64,000 bases of DNA, taken from assembly GCF_050908995.1 (NCBI RefSeq), contig NC_135123.1, positions 4,588,001-4,652,000 on the forward strand, in the 5' to 3' direction. Numbering within the stretch: position 1 is the first letter of the stretch; each line of letters begins with the position of its first letter. Below, piece after piece: positions 11,333 to 23,453 of the stretch. The notes under the pieces were generated by a model that was not told where the DNA came from, did not search any database, and was given only the letters and a program-made list of their open reading frames with translations. Source of the DNA: Andrena cerasifolii. Lineage: Eukaryota > Arthropoda > Insecta > Hymenoptera > Andrenidae. Made by a program: the position numbers and the translations under genes.

Positions 11333-12060
11333 TCGAATAATTTCGAATAACTTCGAATGATTCGGATGATTCGGATGATTCGAATGATTCGAATGATTCG
11401 AATGACTTTGAATGACTTCGAATGACTTCGAGTGACTTCGAACGACTTCGAACGACTTCGAACGACTTCGAACGACTTCGAACGACTTCGAACGACTTCG
11501 AACGACTTCGAACGACTCCGTATGATTCGAATGATTCGAATGAAATCGAATGAATTCGAATGAATTCGAATGAAATCGAATGATTCGAATGAAATCGAAT
11601 GATTCGAATGAAATCGAATGATTCGAATGAAATCGAATGATTCGAATGAAATCGAATGATTCGAATGAAATCGAATGATTCGAATGAAATCGAATGAATT
11701 CGAATGACTTCGAATGACTTCGAATGACTTTGAATGATTCGAATGACTTCGAATGACTTCGAATGACTTCGAATGATTCGAACAACTTCGAACGACTCCG
11801 TATGATTCGAATGATTCGAATGAAATCGAATGAATTCGAATTACTTCGAATTACTTCGAATGGTTTTGAATGACTTCGAATGATTTGAATGACTTCGAAT
11901 GATTCGAATGATTCGAATGACTTCAAATGATTCGAATGATTCGAATGACTTCAAATGATTCGAATGATTCGAATGACCGAATGACCGAATGATTCGAATG
12001 GCTTTGAATGGCTTCGAATGATTCGAATGACTTCGAATGACTTCGAATGATTCAAATAAA
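11333..12060. repeat. Simple satellite of GAATGATTC / GAATGACTTC units
   Basis: About 0.7 kb of tandem 9-11 bp units built from TTCGAATGA variants. Sub-blocks differ: GACTTCGAAC units near 11435-11515, alternating GAAATC/GATTC units near 11560-11700, mixed units later. The apparent 210-residue protein on the minus strand is just this repeat translated. The right edge decays into AATAAATTCGAATACTCC. Confidence 0.95.
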
Positions 12061-12700
12061 TTCGAATACTCCTAATTATTCGCACATTCGTGTCTCAAAT
12101 TCGATTTCTTTGGTATTCGAATACTTAGAATATTTTAATATTCGTGACTGCCCTACTCGGAACTACTATTATTCACGGTATTCATCCATGACGTTTCTAT
12201 TGTCGTTAATCCTTGTAAATTTCTGGTTTTCCGAAACTATCTTTCACCACAAGTTTGAGAGCTGATGCGCAACATGCTGAAGAAGATTTAGATAATCTTC
12301 ATAGCTGCTATGGTATTCACCAAACTGTCGCTAAACGTGTTCAACTGCTATAATGATGCAGTTTAGTCATAAAAAAGTTATGACTCTATTTATGTAGGTA
12401 CATGATTAACAACACAGCACTTACGAATGTTGGTGATGTTTGCCATGTACGCGTATTGTTTAGGTCACTTCTGTCTTTCATAGACCACGTATAATTATGT
12501 AGTAGGTCCTGCATCTAAAGCTCTAGGATTTTCAATTTGTCCAATAGCATCAAAATCTGTTAAAAATATCAGTGCCTACTGTATGAAACTTGTATAATTT
12601 TTTAAATGTTTTATATTTTCTATATGTTGATAATCTAGAATCCATGTACAGAAACAGAAAATGTTTTAATAGGAAAAATTCAGCATAGGTTTAGTGGTAT
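12061..12700. other. Intergenic, no gene seen
   Basis: AT-rich sequence between the satellite and a decayed LINE. No supported feature. Confidence 0.4.
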
Positions 12701-13215
12701 CTGTCCGTTCACAAGTTATACCACCTACAAGTTGCGATTATGAGGTAAGCTTGCTCTTTATTAGACTTCTTTCTATAGAAGATAAACGAACCGTGCCTGA
12801 TCTCCTCTTTTTATTTAAGTTCATGAATTCTTTCATTTCCTGCCTTGAAATATTACAGCAGATTTATCTTGACGTTCCGTTCTGGCCATTACAGTACGTA
12901 CACAGTATGTACACTATAAATATGGCAAAAGTTATTTAAGTAGAATACGATTAAGTAGAATATCACTACCTTTATATCAATTTAACATTCACAGGCCTAG
13001 CTATTCTTTATTTCTTTTTACTACTTATGTACCTACGTGTACCTATCCTTTTATACATTTTTCCTTCCCTTTCGCATTTCTTTCCGGTATTATATTACTT
13101 ATTTCCCTTTTAATTTTTTCTCATTATTAATAGTTTAATTCTGTAAATTGTATTTTAACATTTCTACGTAGCAAGGAGGCCTCTACCTTTTATAGTAGCT
13201 AATATTATAATAAAA
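12700..13215 (+). pseudogene. Probable decayed LINE ORF2 3' end
   Basis: The frame at about 12730-12900 resembles the same LINE C-terminal pattern as at 1563-1998: a tyrosine, then an SIEDKRTVPDLLFLFKFMNS block in the position of the usual LE-RR-DL-FL-K motif, then an LDVPF stretch. Further coding continues weakly in another frame after about 12940. The stretch ends near an AATAATATTATAATAAAATAA-like tail at about 13200-13225. Too degraded for clade assignment. Confidence 0.4.
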
Positions 13216-13225
13216 TAATAATATA

Positions 13226-14980
13226 CCGATCCTATTTCTTACGCTTTTATCTTAATTCTGTGTAAACCAATTGTGTAAATCAAATATCTTGCTTCTGTGT
13301 AAAGGTTAAAAACCTACATTTAGGTAAAATGTAAATACGAAATGGGGCGTTTAGAAGTGTACACTTATATTTTGTTAATTTTCGTTGCATTTAAAAAATG
13401 GTGACGATTGCTCAGCTTGAAGAGCGGAATATAATAATATAAATAACTTTTTAAACTCGTTGCATTCGAGTTTTCTGGGTTATCGATGTTCCTTGCCACC
13501 GTAAAACTCCATGTTATGTGTTTATACATTACGTACAATTTGATTATACGCTTCAAAAGATACTCCACCCGAAAGAACTAGGAGAATGTATATTTGAAAA
13601 CTAATTAGGTACTATCCACAGAAAGTAGGTTTATTCTTTCATATTGCAATTTCGACCGTTGAAATATCACTCATTTCTCCTGACAGAAACGCAAACAATA
13701 ACTTAGAATATGTTCGAAGGGAAGCTGTGTATACTTTTGCGGAAATAAGCTCCTTTAAGGCACTTTTCTCTCCACCTACGTGCTTCGGATTTTCACCTTA
13801 TCTAGGATGTCAGCAAGTGAGCAAACGGTTTGTTTTAGAGGCACATATATATACGCATACAAAATTTGTTCAGCATAACTCCAAAGTTTTGAAAAAAATT
13901 CACTTCAAAACGGTCTATACACACAGCTTGCCCGTTTTAACTGGAAATGATGGAATATCTCGCAAGGAACTGAAGGCACCAAAAAATTGTTCTTACAAAA
14001 GTTGTTTGATACAGTGGGGGCACTATGTGATATCAATAGTTCCTCTGCGGGTGGAGAAATGAAAAGCTTTTAAAGATTTAAAAAAATTAACTTTGCCTTG
14101 AAATCTCTGCCATTTCTCCACCTGCAAAGAAACTGCTCCACATAATGCCTCCTTCCATATCACACAATTTTTTTTTATTAACAATTTTCGGTACCTTAAG
14201 CCTCTTACGTGATAATTCATAGCTTCCAATTAAACCGAACGCACTGTATATGAATATATGCCTATAATCTGTAGAATCCTGTAATTATTTGTAGGTGGCA
14301 GCCTTCAGAAAAGACAAATGTACTAATCCTGTTCTAAATATAATTTTGCGTAGTTATTTGACCAATTCAGAAGGGTAGAAAATTTGTTACGATATCATAG
14401 TTGAATCTTTTCATTACAAAGAGCCAAGTAAACTTCGTCATTATTAACTGTTACAGAGTTCCCGAAGAACCTGTCTTATGGTGGTAAACAGTGGGAACAT
14501 AATATTCTTTCGCCTCATATTTCATGGTTCGTTGTTTCGTGAGTTTCTCAGGGCGGAATGAATGAACACTGCGAAACGAAAGCTTTCATCTAAGCAGAAA
14601 ATAGTATCTAGGCAAAGTTGCGATATTACCAGCAGTTTAGGTCTCGTTGAAGTTTGGGAGCAGTTTGCATCTTAACTAATGACATCGCGCGGGGGATAGC
14701 TGATGAAAGCACAGCTTATACCTTGAAATGTTCGCGATCCAGATTCATGTAGTAGTTAGAAGCATTAGCATTGACTTTGAACTAATTTTTGTAACTTATT
14801 ATTATTATCGCAATGTTCCAGTGCCAATAAACCAAGATACTATTTAGCGATTGCTTAGACGTTAGGAACTCGCGTGGATAGGGAAGCAACCGTAAAAAAT
14901 TCTTACGTCAACGTAAAGAAAAATGGACTTTCCGCAATTTAAGGCACGATTTTTGAATAATTTTTAATAATAAGGACAGA
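13226..14980. other. Intergenic, no gene seen
   Basis: AT-rich. A short inverted pair lies near 14040-14130 (CTCTGCGGGTGGAGAAATG against CATTTCTCCACCTGCAAAG). No coding region or RNA gene recognised. Confidence 0.4.
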
Positions 14981-14984
14981 TTAA

Positions 14985-15599
14985 GCAACGTGAAGACACG
15001 CCAAGAAAAGTTTTGTTAATGATAAAAAGTTGGCGTGACGAAGCTCTTGGCCTGACTAACTTTTAAGTTAAACATTAGCAAAGGAAAGAAATTTAAAGTA
15101 TTTATTGTAAAAAAGGATGCATTTCGCGAGATTAATCTGAGAAAAACGCAGAGAATTTTCCGAAATATTAGGTTAAAACAACATGGCGGCTATTTAAAGT
15201 TGAAATCCCGATTTTTTCGCGTAATTTTTGCAGGAAAAAATCAGGATTTCAACTTTAAATAGCCGCCATTTTGTTTTAACTTAATATTTCGGGAAATTCT
15301 CTCCGTCAACCTGAGGATACATTAATATACTAACGAAATCTTTTTTGTTTTTTGATTTTAGATAATCCGGTTCCGAATGGCAATACTCACGGCAAAACTA
15401 AATTTTTAAAAATGCTTCTTGGATGTCGCATGTTATTTAATTATAAACGTAAATATTTTTCCACGAAAAAATTACTAAATGTTCTTTAAATGTTGCTCTT
15501 TAAAACGCAAAAAGTTTTGTAAAATTATACGCTTCCACTTCTTCAAAAAAAAATCACAAATATTCGCCTCTTTTCGACCGCCTCACTAGGCGTAACCCC
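14985..15599 (-). mobile_element. TTAA-flanked element, 615 bp (copy 1)
   Basis: Bounded by TTAA at 14981-14984 and 15600-15603. It is the reverse complement of a 614 bp copy at 20415-21028. One end is GGGGTTACGCCTAGTGAGGCG (as its complement at 15579-15599); the other starts GCAACGTGAAGACACG, so the two ends are not inverted repeats of each other. The interior contains a strong hairpin (TTTAAAGTTGAAATC and its complement around 15190-15270). Related to the fully palindromic element at 31384-32129. Confidence 0.75.
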
Positions 15600-15603
15600 T
15601 TAA

Positions 15604-16110
15604 GAGAACTGCGAAAGAGCAAACCAATTTTATTATTAAAGAACAATTTTTAACGAAAGGAAAAATATACTTCGAAACTTGCTACAGTGAAAGTGCCAAA
15701 CCGTGGTTTGCATATGAATATCTAAATCGGCGTGAAATAGTAACAATCAACCGCTGCAGATGCAATCACTGCAATCTGTCGGCATCATTGGCAAGGGTAG
15801 GGATCGTCAAAGATCCAAAATGTCCCTGTGGCAATTACGGTCAGGACTTAAATCACGTGATATGGCAATGCCCGTTATATGATGCTGAGAGAGTGGAACT
15901 GATTGCTAACCTACGACGAATCCGATTGCAATTACCTCTTAACATAGAAATGATAATTGCTAAACCGAACATACGAGCTTGTAAATACTTATGTAACTAT
16001 TTGGAAAAATGTAAATTACGTGTATGAATCCGCTGCTCATTGTGTGTAAATCTCTGTACAGGTAAGTAAGCCTTAAGGCTTCATATGCTTCAATAAAAAA
16101 AGAAATATAT
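15604..16110 (+). pseudogene. LINE ORF2 C-terminus with CCHC zinc motif, plus 3' UTR
   Basis: An open frame from about 15604 to a stop at 16028 encodes the C-terminal end of a non-LTR retrotransposon polyprotein. It includes an NRCRCNHCNLSASLARVGIV-like stretch followed by the C-x-C-x7-H-x4-C zinc motif (CPCG, then HVIWQC). This motif is characteristic of the C-termini of R1/Jockey/I-group LINEs. The frame has no ATG start because it is a 5'-truncated fragment. After the stop, a short 3' UTR runs to CAATAAAAAAAG at about 16090. The left edge coincides with the TTAA boundary of the adjacent element, but the frame does not continue on that element's other side. Confidence 0.75.
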
Positions 16111-17522
16111 CTGTTGTATCAGAGAAATGAGAGTTTCTTGAGATGCTAAATAAAATGTTCCGTGGGCTACCATCCACGCAGTCTTCACCGGGCAACTCTC
16201 GTTTTAGGTTTCTATCTCCGGTCAGAGCTGTCACCTGTCGTCCGGTCGTCCGGTTGTCCGATTTTCATCCGAGCACTCCGCTTTTAGTTTTCTATCTCCG
16301 GTGTCTGATTTATCGAAGTAAATGTCCGGCTTTCAATTTAATTTTTATTGAATCAATAATCTCGAAAAGTGGTGCCCTCAAAATCTGATATTACAGGAAA
16401 TGAAGGAAAAGCTTAATGTCTAAACACTTAATGTAAGAATAATCAAACTTGGCTGTATTAGTCTTCGATTAGGTATCTTGTGTTCAGTTTTGAAATTTCT
16501 TTATTTTTAAACATTATTAAAGTAGTCGAATTTCATTCTTCGTCGTTTGGACTTATCTCGTTTTGAAACTTAGTGGTATCCAACAGAGAATTTGAGGAAT
16601 TATTTAACAGCATACAATGTAGGAATGGTTATGTAAAAACACTTTATTTTACTTAGAACTGGAAAATTAATGCGAAGGAACTCGGTATGGAAAGCCTGAA
16701 ACTTATACTTACTCGTTATACTTACTTACCTACTTATTTAGTTTTAAAAAAAATCAGATAAAATGACTTGGATGAATTGAAAGATTGATCAGGCTCAGAA
16801 GCAACAAATTCTTTTATTACTGTTTAAATGCAGAGCTGTTCTCTCTCGTGATATGTTCCCTCTTCTCGCCTATATATATATTAGGGTGTGTCAATTTTTT
16901 CAATGTTTTAGTTTTAAAAACGACTAGTGGAAAAACGGTACAATTTCAGGTTTAAAATTCACCACTACTTTTAAATTTTGTGTAATACATTATTTACCTA
17001 GTTGGAATTTCCTTTGAAATTATAGAAAAATACGAAAATTACTAAAATTATTAAAAAACAAATTTAATAAAATTGAGCTCACGAACCACAACAGAATGAA
17101 ACAAGATATCGCTTCTTTGGTGGACTTTGTTAAATAGCATTAAATTTACTACATAGATGACATGTGGCTAGATCTGTTGCTAAAGTTGCATATATTTTCA
17201 TTTTGTAATAAATACACATTTCCATACATTTTCACGTGAATGTAATAAATACTAATCTCCACATATTTTTATTTCCATTTTCATGCTTTTATGTAAGCAA
17301 GACTCGCTTTAAGCAGTATATGAATATGTAGTTTGTAGTTAAATCCTACTTAATGTCCCCTATTTTCAACTGTGATTTGAAGTAGCTAAACCTCACTGAA
17401 ATCAATTGCTGAAGATAGTTTCAGATTCACGATTAAAAACAGCATTAATTTCTCACTAGTCATTTTAAAATTTTCAAAAATGTTAAATTTACCCGCAAAA
17501 TTGACATACCCTAATATATATA
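16111..17522. other. Intergenic, AT-rich, no gene seen
   Basis: A locally repeated motif (TTTCTATCTCCGG) occurs twice at 16210-16310. No coding signal; frames are short. Confidence 0.4.
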
Positions 17523-18088
17523 TCGACGTGCGTTACGAAAAGTAGCACGTTTCATTTTTTTTCTTACGAACAACTGCATGTAGAAAAAATGAAACGTGCT
17601 ACTTTTCGTAACGCCCGTCGGTTTCATAGATTGCCCAGGATCCTACTGCAAAAATAAAAAGATAAAGGTTTTTTAATGAAATGAAAAACGTCTTTATTTA
17701 AATAAGTTAAACTTTATTCAGTTAAAATATAATTATAAAATTGAATATATTCTTTCGGTATAAGACCTTTAGACAGCATTGCCGACAAATCTTCTTTTTT
17801 TTTATCAATGATAATTGTAATATATGCTCCTTAATATCCTGTTTTGAATCATATCGTTTCAAAAATTTTATTTTGAAACTGTTTTCACTTAAATCATATT
17901 TTCGCTGCAGCGCTGGAAATGTACTACTGCTCGTGGCGAAATGTAAATCGTGCTTGTTCTCGTGGTATATTCGAAACCTGCTTGTTATCGTCAGAAACAT
18001 TGAAACGTGCTTCTTCTCGTGATAGATTGAAATGTGCTGCTCTTTGTAAGACAAATGAAATGTGCCACTTTTCGTAACTCACGTCGAT
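17523..18088. mobile_element. TA-flanked inverted-repeat element, about 570 bp
   Basis: Ends read TATCGACGTGCGTTACGAAA and, complemented from the right, TATCGACGTGAGTTACGAAA, each next to further TA. Near the left end a short perfect hairpin (AAAAGTAGCACGTTTCAT and complement, 17538-17608) repeats the terminal motif. Near the right end, degenerate copies of the same motif recur at about 30-50 bp intervals (GAAACGTGCTTCTTCTCGTG and similar, 17920-18070). No transposase. Possibly a Tc1/mariner-type MITE. Confidence 0.65.
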
Positions 18089-19600
18089 ATATACTACTCA
18101 TACAATTATTACATACTTGATTTCCTTAAAAGATATTAGACTAATTCATGTTTATTATAATTAATATCTTTTAAGAAAATTAAGTATTTTGAAAAAAGCT
18201 TGATTTCTTCGTAATATTTCGGAGAAGATAACATTCTTGGTATAATGATTTTCTGACATTAGGATGAATTGTTAGTGACATAGATGATATAGATGAATGA
18301 TAGTAAATATTATCCATCGCTCCTATTGGAACTTCTCCTAAGTTAACATACCTAGTTAATTCCTGGATCATAATTCAATGTAAACCTTCTGGTAACATTC
18401 TCTCTTATAAATCCAGGATTTACCAGTGTATATCTTAATATATAAAGCAGAAAGTGTTTGTGTTTGTCGCCTAAAAACATTCGAACGGTAAACTCAGGGG
18501 GTCACGAAATTTCTCCCAGCTCATTATACCTACCTAATCCAGATGAACGTGGCTATTTTCACAGAAAAATATAAATAAATAAAAAACAATTTTTTTTACC
18601 AAATCAGAATCTAATTTTCGGGTGAAGCTGAGTAGCAAAACTAGTATTGCATACTTAGGGCAGGTGTGGATGATCTTGACAAATATGATCCCACCCGGGG
18701 CATAGTAACATCCACACGGGGTACACATAAAACTGCAACAGCAATTTGTAACCGTACGATCATTCTAACATATATGTCCGCGGTAATCTACTTCTCTAGC
18801 GAGAAAGCGCGCGAAAAGCTTTGCCATCTGGTGGTGACATCAGGGTACTGCTGCGGGCGAGGTATCGCGCGGGCCGAATATGCGCATGCGCGCGCGAAGT
18901 AGACTGTCGTATACACGGCTCACGTGGTCTGCAAAACAGTCGTACACATGAAATGTTTACACATAAATTACATGTTTAATAACGCGTTTCTGAGACATGC
19001 TACATAACCTTTGTCCATCCTAGAGTATGCAGGAATAACGTGTTAAAATTTGAGAAAGATCGGTTCAATAGATCTTGAGTTTTGCGCGAACATAAAAATC
19101 GACTCTCTTTTTATATAATAGTATAGATACGTACTGATTTTCTGCCTACGTTTGTCTTTGCCAATATGAACTGCTTGATATTTATTACGCAATTGATGTA
19201 TTTTTCGGGTTGCGATAAATATTAATGAGGATTGTGCTTGTTCGAATAAACTCTTGCAAATATAAAGTCTGTTCATCTTGTGTAATGAAAATATTTGTCG
19301 ATGGAAATTGAATTTCAAATTCGCATCGCGATTCGATCGTACGCAATCATTGCTAAAGAAAACATAACAATCCGTTGTTTTAACGCATGCCGACAAATAT
19401 TTAGTTTATCGATTCACTTACTGGGGGTTAAGATATCGTGCGAGTTTATTGATTCGTACACTCTCCTTGACATCCGCTTATTGTTAGTTCGTAATTTCAG
19501 AAATTACTTATTCCATAATTCAGGCATTGAGAGCAACAACGGACTAATCTACATTGAAAACAAATTATTTTTTTCTATTTTATATCATTAGTAGGGCCTA
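18089..19600. other. Intergenic with a CpG-rich patch, no gene seen
   Basis: Mostly AT-rich, except about 18780-18900, which is GC-rich and CpG-rich. The short frames here are unremarkable. Confidence 0.4.
18881..18892. promoter_or_regulatory. NRF-1/Ewg-like palindrome TGCGCATGCGCG
   Basis: Matches the known consensus bound by NRF-1 and its insect homologue Erect wing (GCGCATGCGC). It lies in an isolated CpG-rich patch of about 120 bp. No transcript is evident next to it, so this is a candidate site only. Confidence 0.25.
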
Positions 19601-19603
19601 TCG

Positions 19604-19830
19604 GAATACATTATTGCTACTAACTCAATTTCGAAAAAAATGTGGGTTAATTCGTTGGTGCTCTGAATGCCTCAATTATGTCCACCATTCCACGGCGTTA
19701 AGGGGACTATTTAGGCAGTCAGATCGCTCGAAAATCAAGTATTTTTTTGCGAATTAATTACAAGGAGATGAATACAAATTGTGACTAGTACTTTTGGGCA
19801 ATGTTTGTTAATACTATAAACAGTAAAAAA
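19604..19830 (+). repeat. Dispersed repeat shared with 13-62 and 8931-9050
   Basis: The first part (ATACATTATTGCTACTAACTC) resembles the left edge of the window. The later part (GGGGACTA, CAGATCGCTCGAAAATCAAG, then AATTAATTACAAGGAG) resembles 8940-9010. All three are pieces of one dispersed family of unknown class. Confidence 0.6.
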
Positions 19831-20414
19831 ATAATTATTTGAATAATATATACATATATATGACAGCGCTACAGTTGCCTGATATATAGGTGTTTTTTCT
19901 GGAGCCGCTGTAATTTTGCAGTGATTCTGGCCGTAAGAAATTAAATTGTGAAATATCCTCTGAAATTTATACTTTGCCCTGACCCCCATTCTGCCCTGAA
20001 CCTATTGAAAAAAAATCAAAATTATGAAAATGGCGACTGTAAAACGGCAAATTTTAAACAAACTTGATTTTTCGCCAGGGAAAAGAGCCATTTTATTTTT
20101 TGTTGTCAAAACAGAAGTTTTCACAGACTTACTCGTAGGTTCAGGTCGTAACTAGACATGTTTCACATATGCTGAATTTTTTTCAAATCGACTTGTACCT
20201 CCGTTTTTTCGCAATCACTGCAAAACGAAGAGGAAATATGATTCCGAGAAAAACGCGTTTAAAGTTTCGAAAGAGGAATTAGTCTACCTGCGTGCGCGTA
20301 GAAACGGTTTATGACGCGCTCGACCTTTTCGGCTGTAAAATCCTTAATTTTGCGAATTTTGCGAAAGATACAACAAAAAAAATCGAGTTTCTGACTCACT
20401 AAAAATCCCCTTAA

Positions 20415-21028
20415 GGGGTTATGCCTAGTCAGGCGGTCGAAAAGAGGCGAATATTTGTGATTTTTTTTTAAGAAGCGGAAGCGTATAATTGTACAGAACT
20501 TTTTGCGTTTAAAAGAGCAACATTTAATGAACATTTGGTAATTTTTTCGTAGAAAAATATTTAAGTTTATAATAAAATAACAAGCGACATCCAAGATGCA
20601 TTTTTAAAAATTTGCTTTCGCGATGAGCATTGCCATTCGGAACCAGATTATTTAAAATCAAAAAACAAAAAAGATTTCGTTAGTATATTAATGTATCCTC
20701 AGGTTGACAGAGAGAATTTTCCGAAATATTAAGTTAAAACAACATGGCAGCTATTTAAAGTTGAAATCCTGATTTTTTCCTGTAAAAATTACGCGAAAAA
20801 ATCAGGATTTCAACTTTAAATAGCCGTCATTTTGTTTTAACTTAATATTTCGGAAAATTCTCTGCGTTTTTCTCAGATTAATCTCGCGAAATGCATCCTT
20901 TTTTACAATAAATACTTTAAATTTCTTTCCTTTGCTAATGTTTAACTTAAAAGTTAGTCAGGCCAAGAGCTTCGTCACGCCAACTTTTTATCATTAACAA
21001 AACTTTTCTTGGTGTGTCTTCACGTTGC
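20415..21028 (+). mobile_element. TTAA-flanked element, 614 bp (copy 2)
   Basis: Flanked by TTAA at 20411-20414 and 21029-21032, and 614 bp long against 615 bp for the opposite-strand copy at 14985-15599. The left end is GGGGTTATGCCTAGTCAGGC; the right end, complemented, starts GCAACGTGAAGACACAC. The same internal hairpin is present at about 20730-20850. The preceding bases (AATCCCC before the TTAA) suggest a further element abutted on the left. Confidence 0.75.
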
Positions 21029-21765
21029 TTAATCCTATGGGCACGATTCGAAGCAGAAGTAGCCTCTCCGTGGCTAATTCTTTTATTTTCGACGATTGAC
21101 ATCCCTGAACAATAAGACGAAATTTTTTATACAAGTATCAAAGGTACTTCAACGTTGTTTCTCATGCAAATGGTGGGTCCTAAAGAAAGAAGTAACGCAA
21201 CAACGCTCCAATAATTGAACTGAAAAGTTGAATTGTTTGTTGCCATGTATACCCGCAAGTGCGGTAAAGTGGAAGCAAATTTCCAATTGATGCGGTAGCC
21301 ACGGGTCAAGCATGCAGAATTGCGGCCGGGTTGCCCTAGGTTCCAGGCTCGTTTTCACTTTATATGTTACATTAAATTATATTTTATATTTCTCGATTCT
21401 CCAACTTTCCAGTGTAAAAGTAAAGTCTAGTCAAAGCGCAAAGTTATCGGAATTGCAACGAATTTTAAAACAGTCTGAAGTTTTCCCTGTGGGGGAATAG
21501 CCGAGTATATGTACACACCAGTCGAAATTTGATCGATTTTCATTGCATTATGTACATGGTGTTTCATCTAACTTTCAAATTTTAAAAAAATGTTTCGTAC
21601 AAAAGTTGCTTAGTTTTGTAAGATCCAGCGTATAATAACAATAATTTTATTCTGTTGGGAGGCGTGAATGAGATACGAAGGCCAGCTTTGAGTTTTTAAA
21701 TGGAACTTTAAAGGCAAATTAAATGACCTACAACAATAAGTCCTTCAAAGTTATTTTTTTCGCGA

Positions 21766-22178
21766 TTTTTTTCAAAGAAATAGTTGAATGGATCTTTTTG
21801 AAACTTTTAGGATTTTTAATTGAACATCTAAGGAAGTCGCGAAAATATTGTTTTTAGTAAAATAATTCAGGAGTTATTTCTCCGCGTCCTCGGCGTCGAA
21901 GTAGTGAATCGGCGTGCAGCATAACTAAAAAATTATTCAACCGAATGACTTGTCCCTGCGCAGGCATAAGGATTAATATACCTTTCGCCGGATCAACCAA
22001 CGCATTTACTGATACTATTAATTTTAATTACTTCTATGGCATAATCAAGGCAAAAATCTATCGTGAAAATCGCAGCTTTTTCTGTAATGTCTGCCATTTG
22101 ATCAGTTTTGCATCTTTTTGCAATTTCTATATTCTAAAAATTTCAAAAAGATCCATTGAACCACTTCTTTAAAAAAAA
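21766..22178. repeat. Inverted repeat, about 410 bp
   Basis: The left arm (TTGAATGGATCTTTTTGAAA near 21784) pairs with the right arm (TTTCAAAAAGATCCATTGAA near 22140). The right flank (GCGATATTTGTGATTTTTTT complemented, then CTCCCTTAA) resembles the GGGGTTAT-end family at 20415 and 31384, so this may be another TTAA-type relative. Confidence 0.5.
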
Positions 22179-23028
22179 ATCACAAATATCGCCTCATTTT
22201 CGTCGAGTTACACGAGAATCTCCCTTAACTAAAAAAGCCGTTGAGAAAGCAAAGTTTCATCTCATTAACCCCTCCCAATAGAATGAAACCATTGTTACTA
22301 TACGCCGCGGCGCGCCGGCCTCTACAGAAATGGTACTTTGATAATATTCAAAAGCCGATTTATACTTCCGTGCTGTAATATTGCATCGAGAAATGTAAAA
22401 TATAATTTGATAGAGAATGAAGTAAGGGGAAAAATGTATAAAAGAAAACACTCAACCCGTGTCTTGAATTGCAGTATATTCGCTGCCGCAATTTGGCACA
22501 CCCCTCATCTAGGGTAATCGTGGGAGAGTTGCCGCACGTTACGCAAAATTGTCACCGTGTCTAAATTTTGCAATGAAAATTTGTTCCAAGGATACATATT
22601 ATTAGTTCAACATCTTGTGATTCTACTAGCATTAAAGAAAATCAAAATTTTAATATTTGTCACCCTTAAAAAATTGAAACTAAAAGCATCCTTTATCCAA
22701 GTTATTCCATTTGAGCATATATGATACATAAGCAGAATTGGCCAGATTTTTTTTGATCATCTTTATTGTGCAAAAAATTAGCAACCAATAGAACAACTCT
22801 TACATTATACAATTATTAAAACTGTCAAGCCATGGTGTCATTTTATGCTTCAAAAACAAAAACTGCAGAAAATTTAAAATAATATTAATTATACTCCTCC
22901 TTACCGAATAACCCTTTAAAAAACCTTGTAAAACAACAAGAAGAAATTAAATGTACCTAATAGAATTAAGGCTACTTCTTTAACAATTAAAATCTTCAAA
23001 CTAAATTTAAATAACGCGTTTTTTCTTA
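22179..23028. other. Intergenic, no gene seen
   Basis: AT-rich sequence with no supported feature. Confidence 0.4.
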
Positions 23029-23453
23029 CAAGGAGAGTATTTTAGGTGTCCGCCTCCGATCATTTTGATTTTTGGATATGTTATAGAGGACCGAAAAATA
23101 AGAAATACGTGTTTTTTTTATTTTTCCCTGTTTTCATATTTGGGGGGTGAAAACTGCGTTCAAAGTTAGGGTTGAAAAATCATTTTTGTGGATTTTTGAA
23201 AATCTGGTGAGTCAGTCATATTTCGCATTCAAAGACACAAAATTCGCTCATTGACACTATTCCCCTATCTCCAATAGTTCTCGAGATATTGCACAAAAAT
23301 GATTTTTCAACCCTTAACTTTGAACGCAGTTTTCACCCCCCAAATATGAAAACGGGGAAAAATAAAAAAACACGTATTTCTTATTTTTCGGTCCTCTATA
23401 ACATATCCAAAAATCAAAATGATCGGAGGCGGACACCTGAAATACTCTCCTCG
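23029..23453. mobile_element. Palindromic element with CAAGGAGAG ends
   Basis: Arms of about 165 bp (23029-23190 and 23290-23453) are nearly perfect inverted copies. Ends read CAAGGAGAGTATTTTAGGTG and, complemented, CGAGGAGAGTATTTCAGGTG. Both sides carry TTA, a possible 3 bp duplication. The same end sequence occurs at 44569 and 45902. No coding capacity; superfamily uncertain. Confidence 0.7.

Noticed and set aside
11294..11926. 210-residue protein on the minus strand
   Set aside because: A direct translation of the simple satellite; repetitive SFE/IRSHSK units have no independent support.
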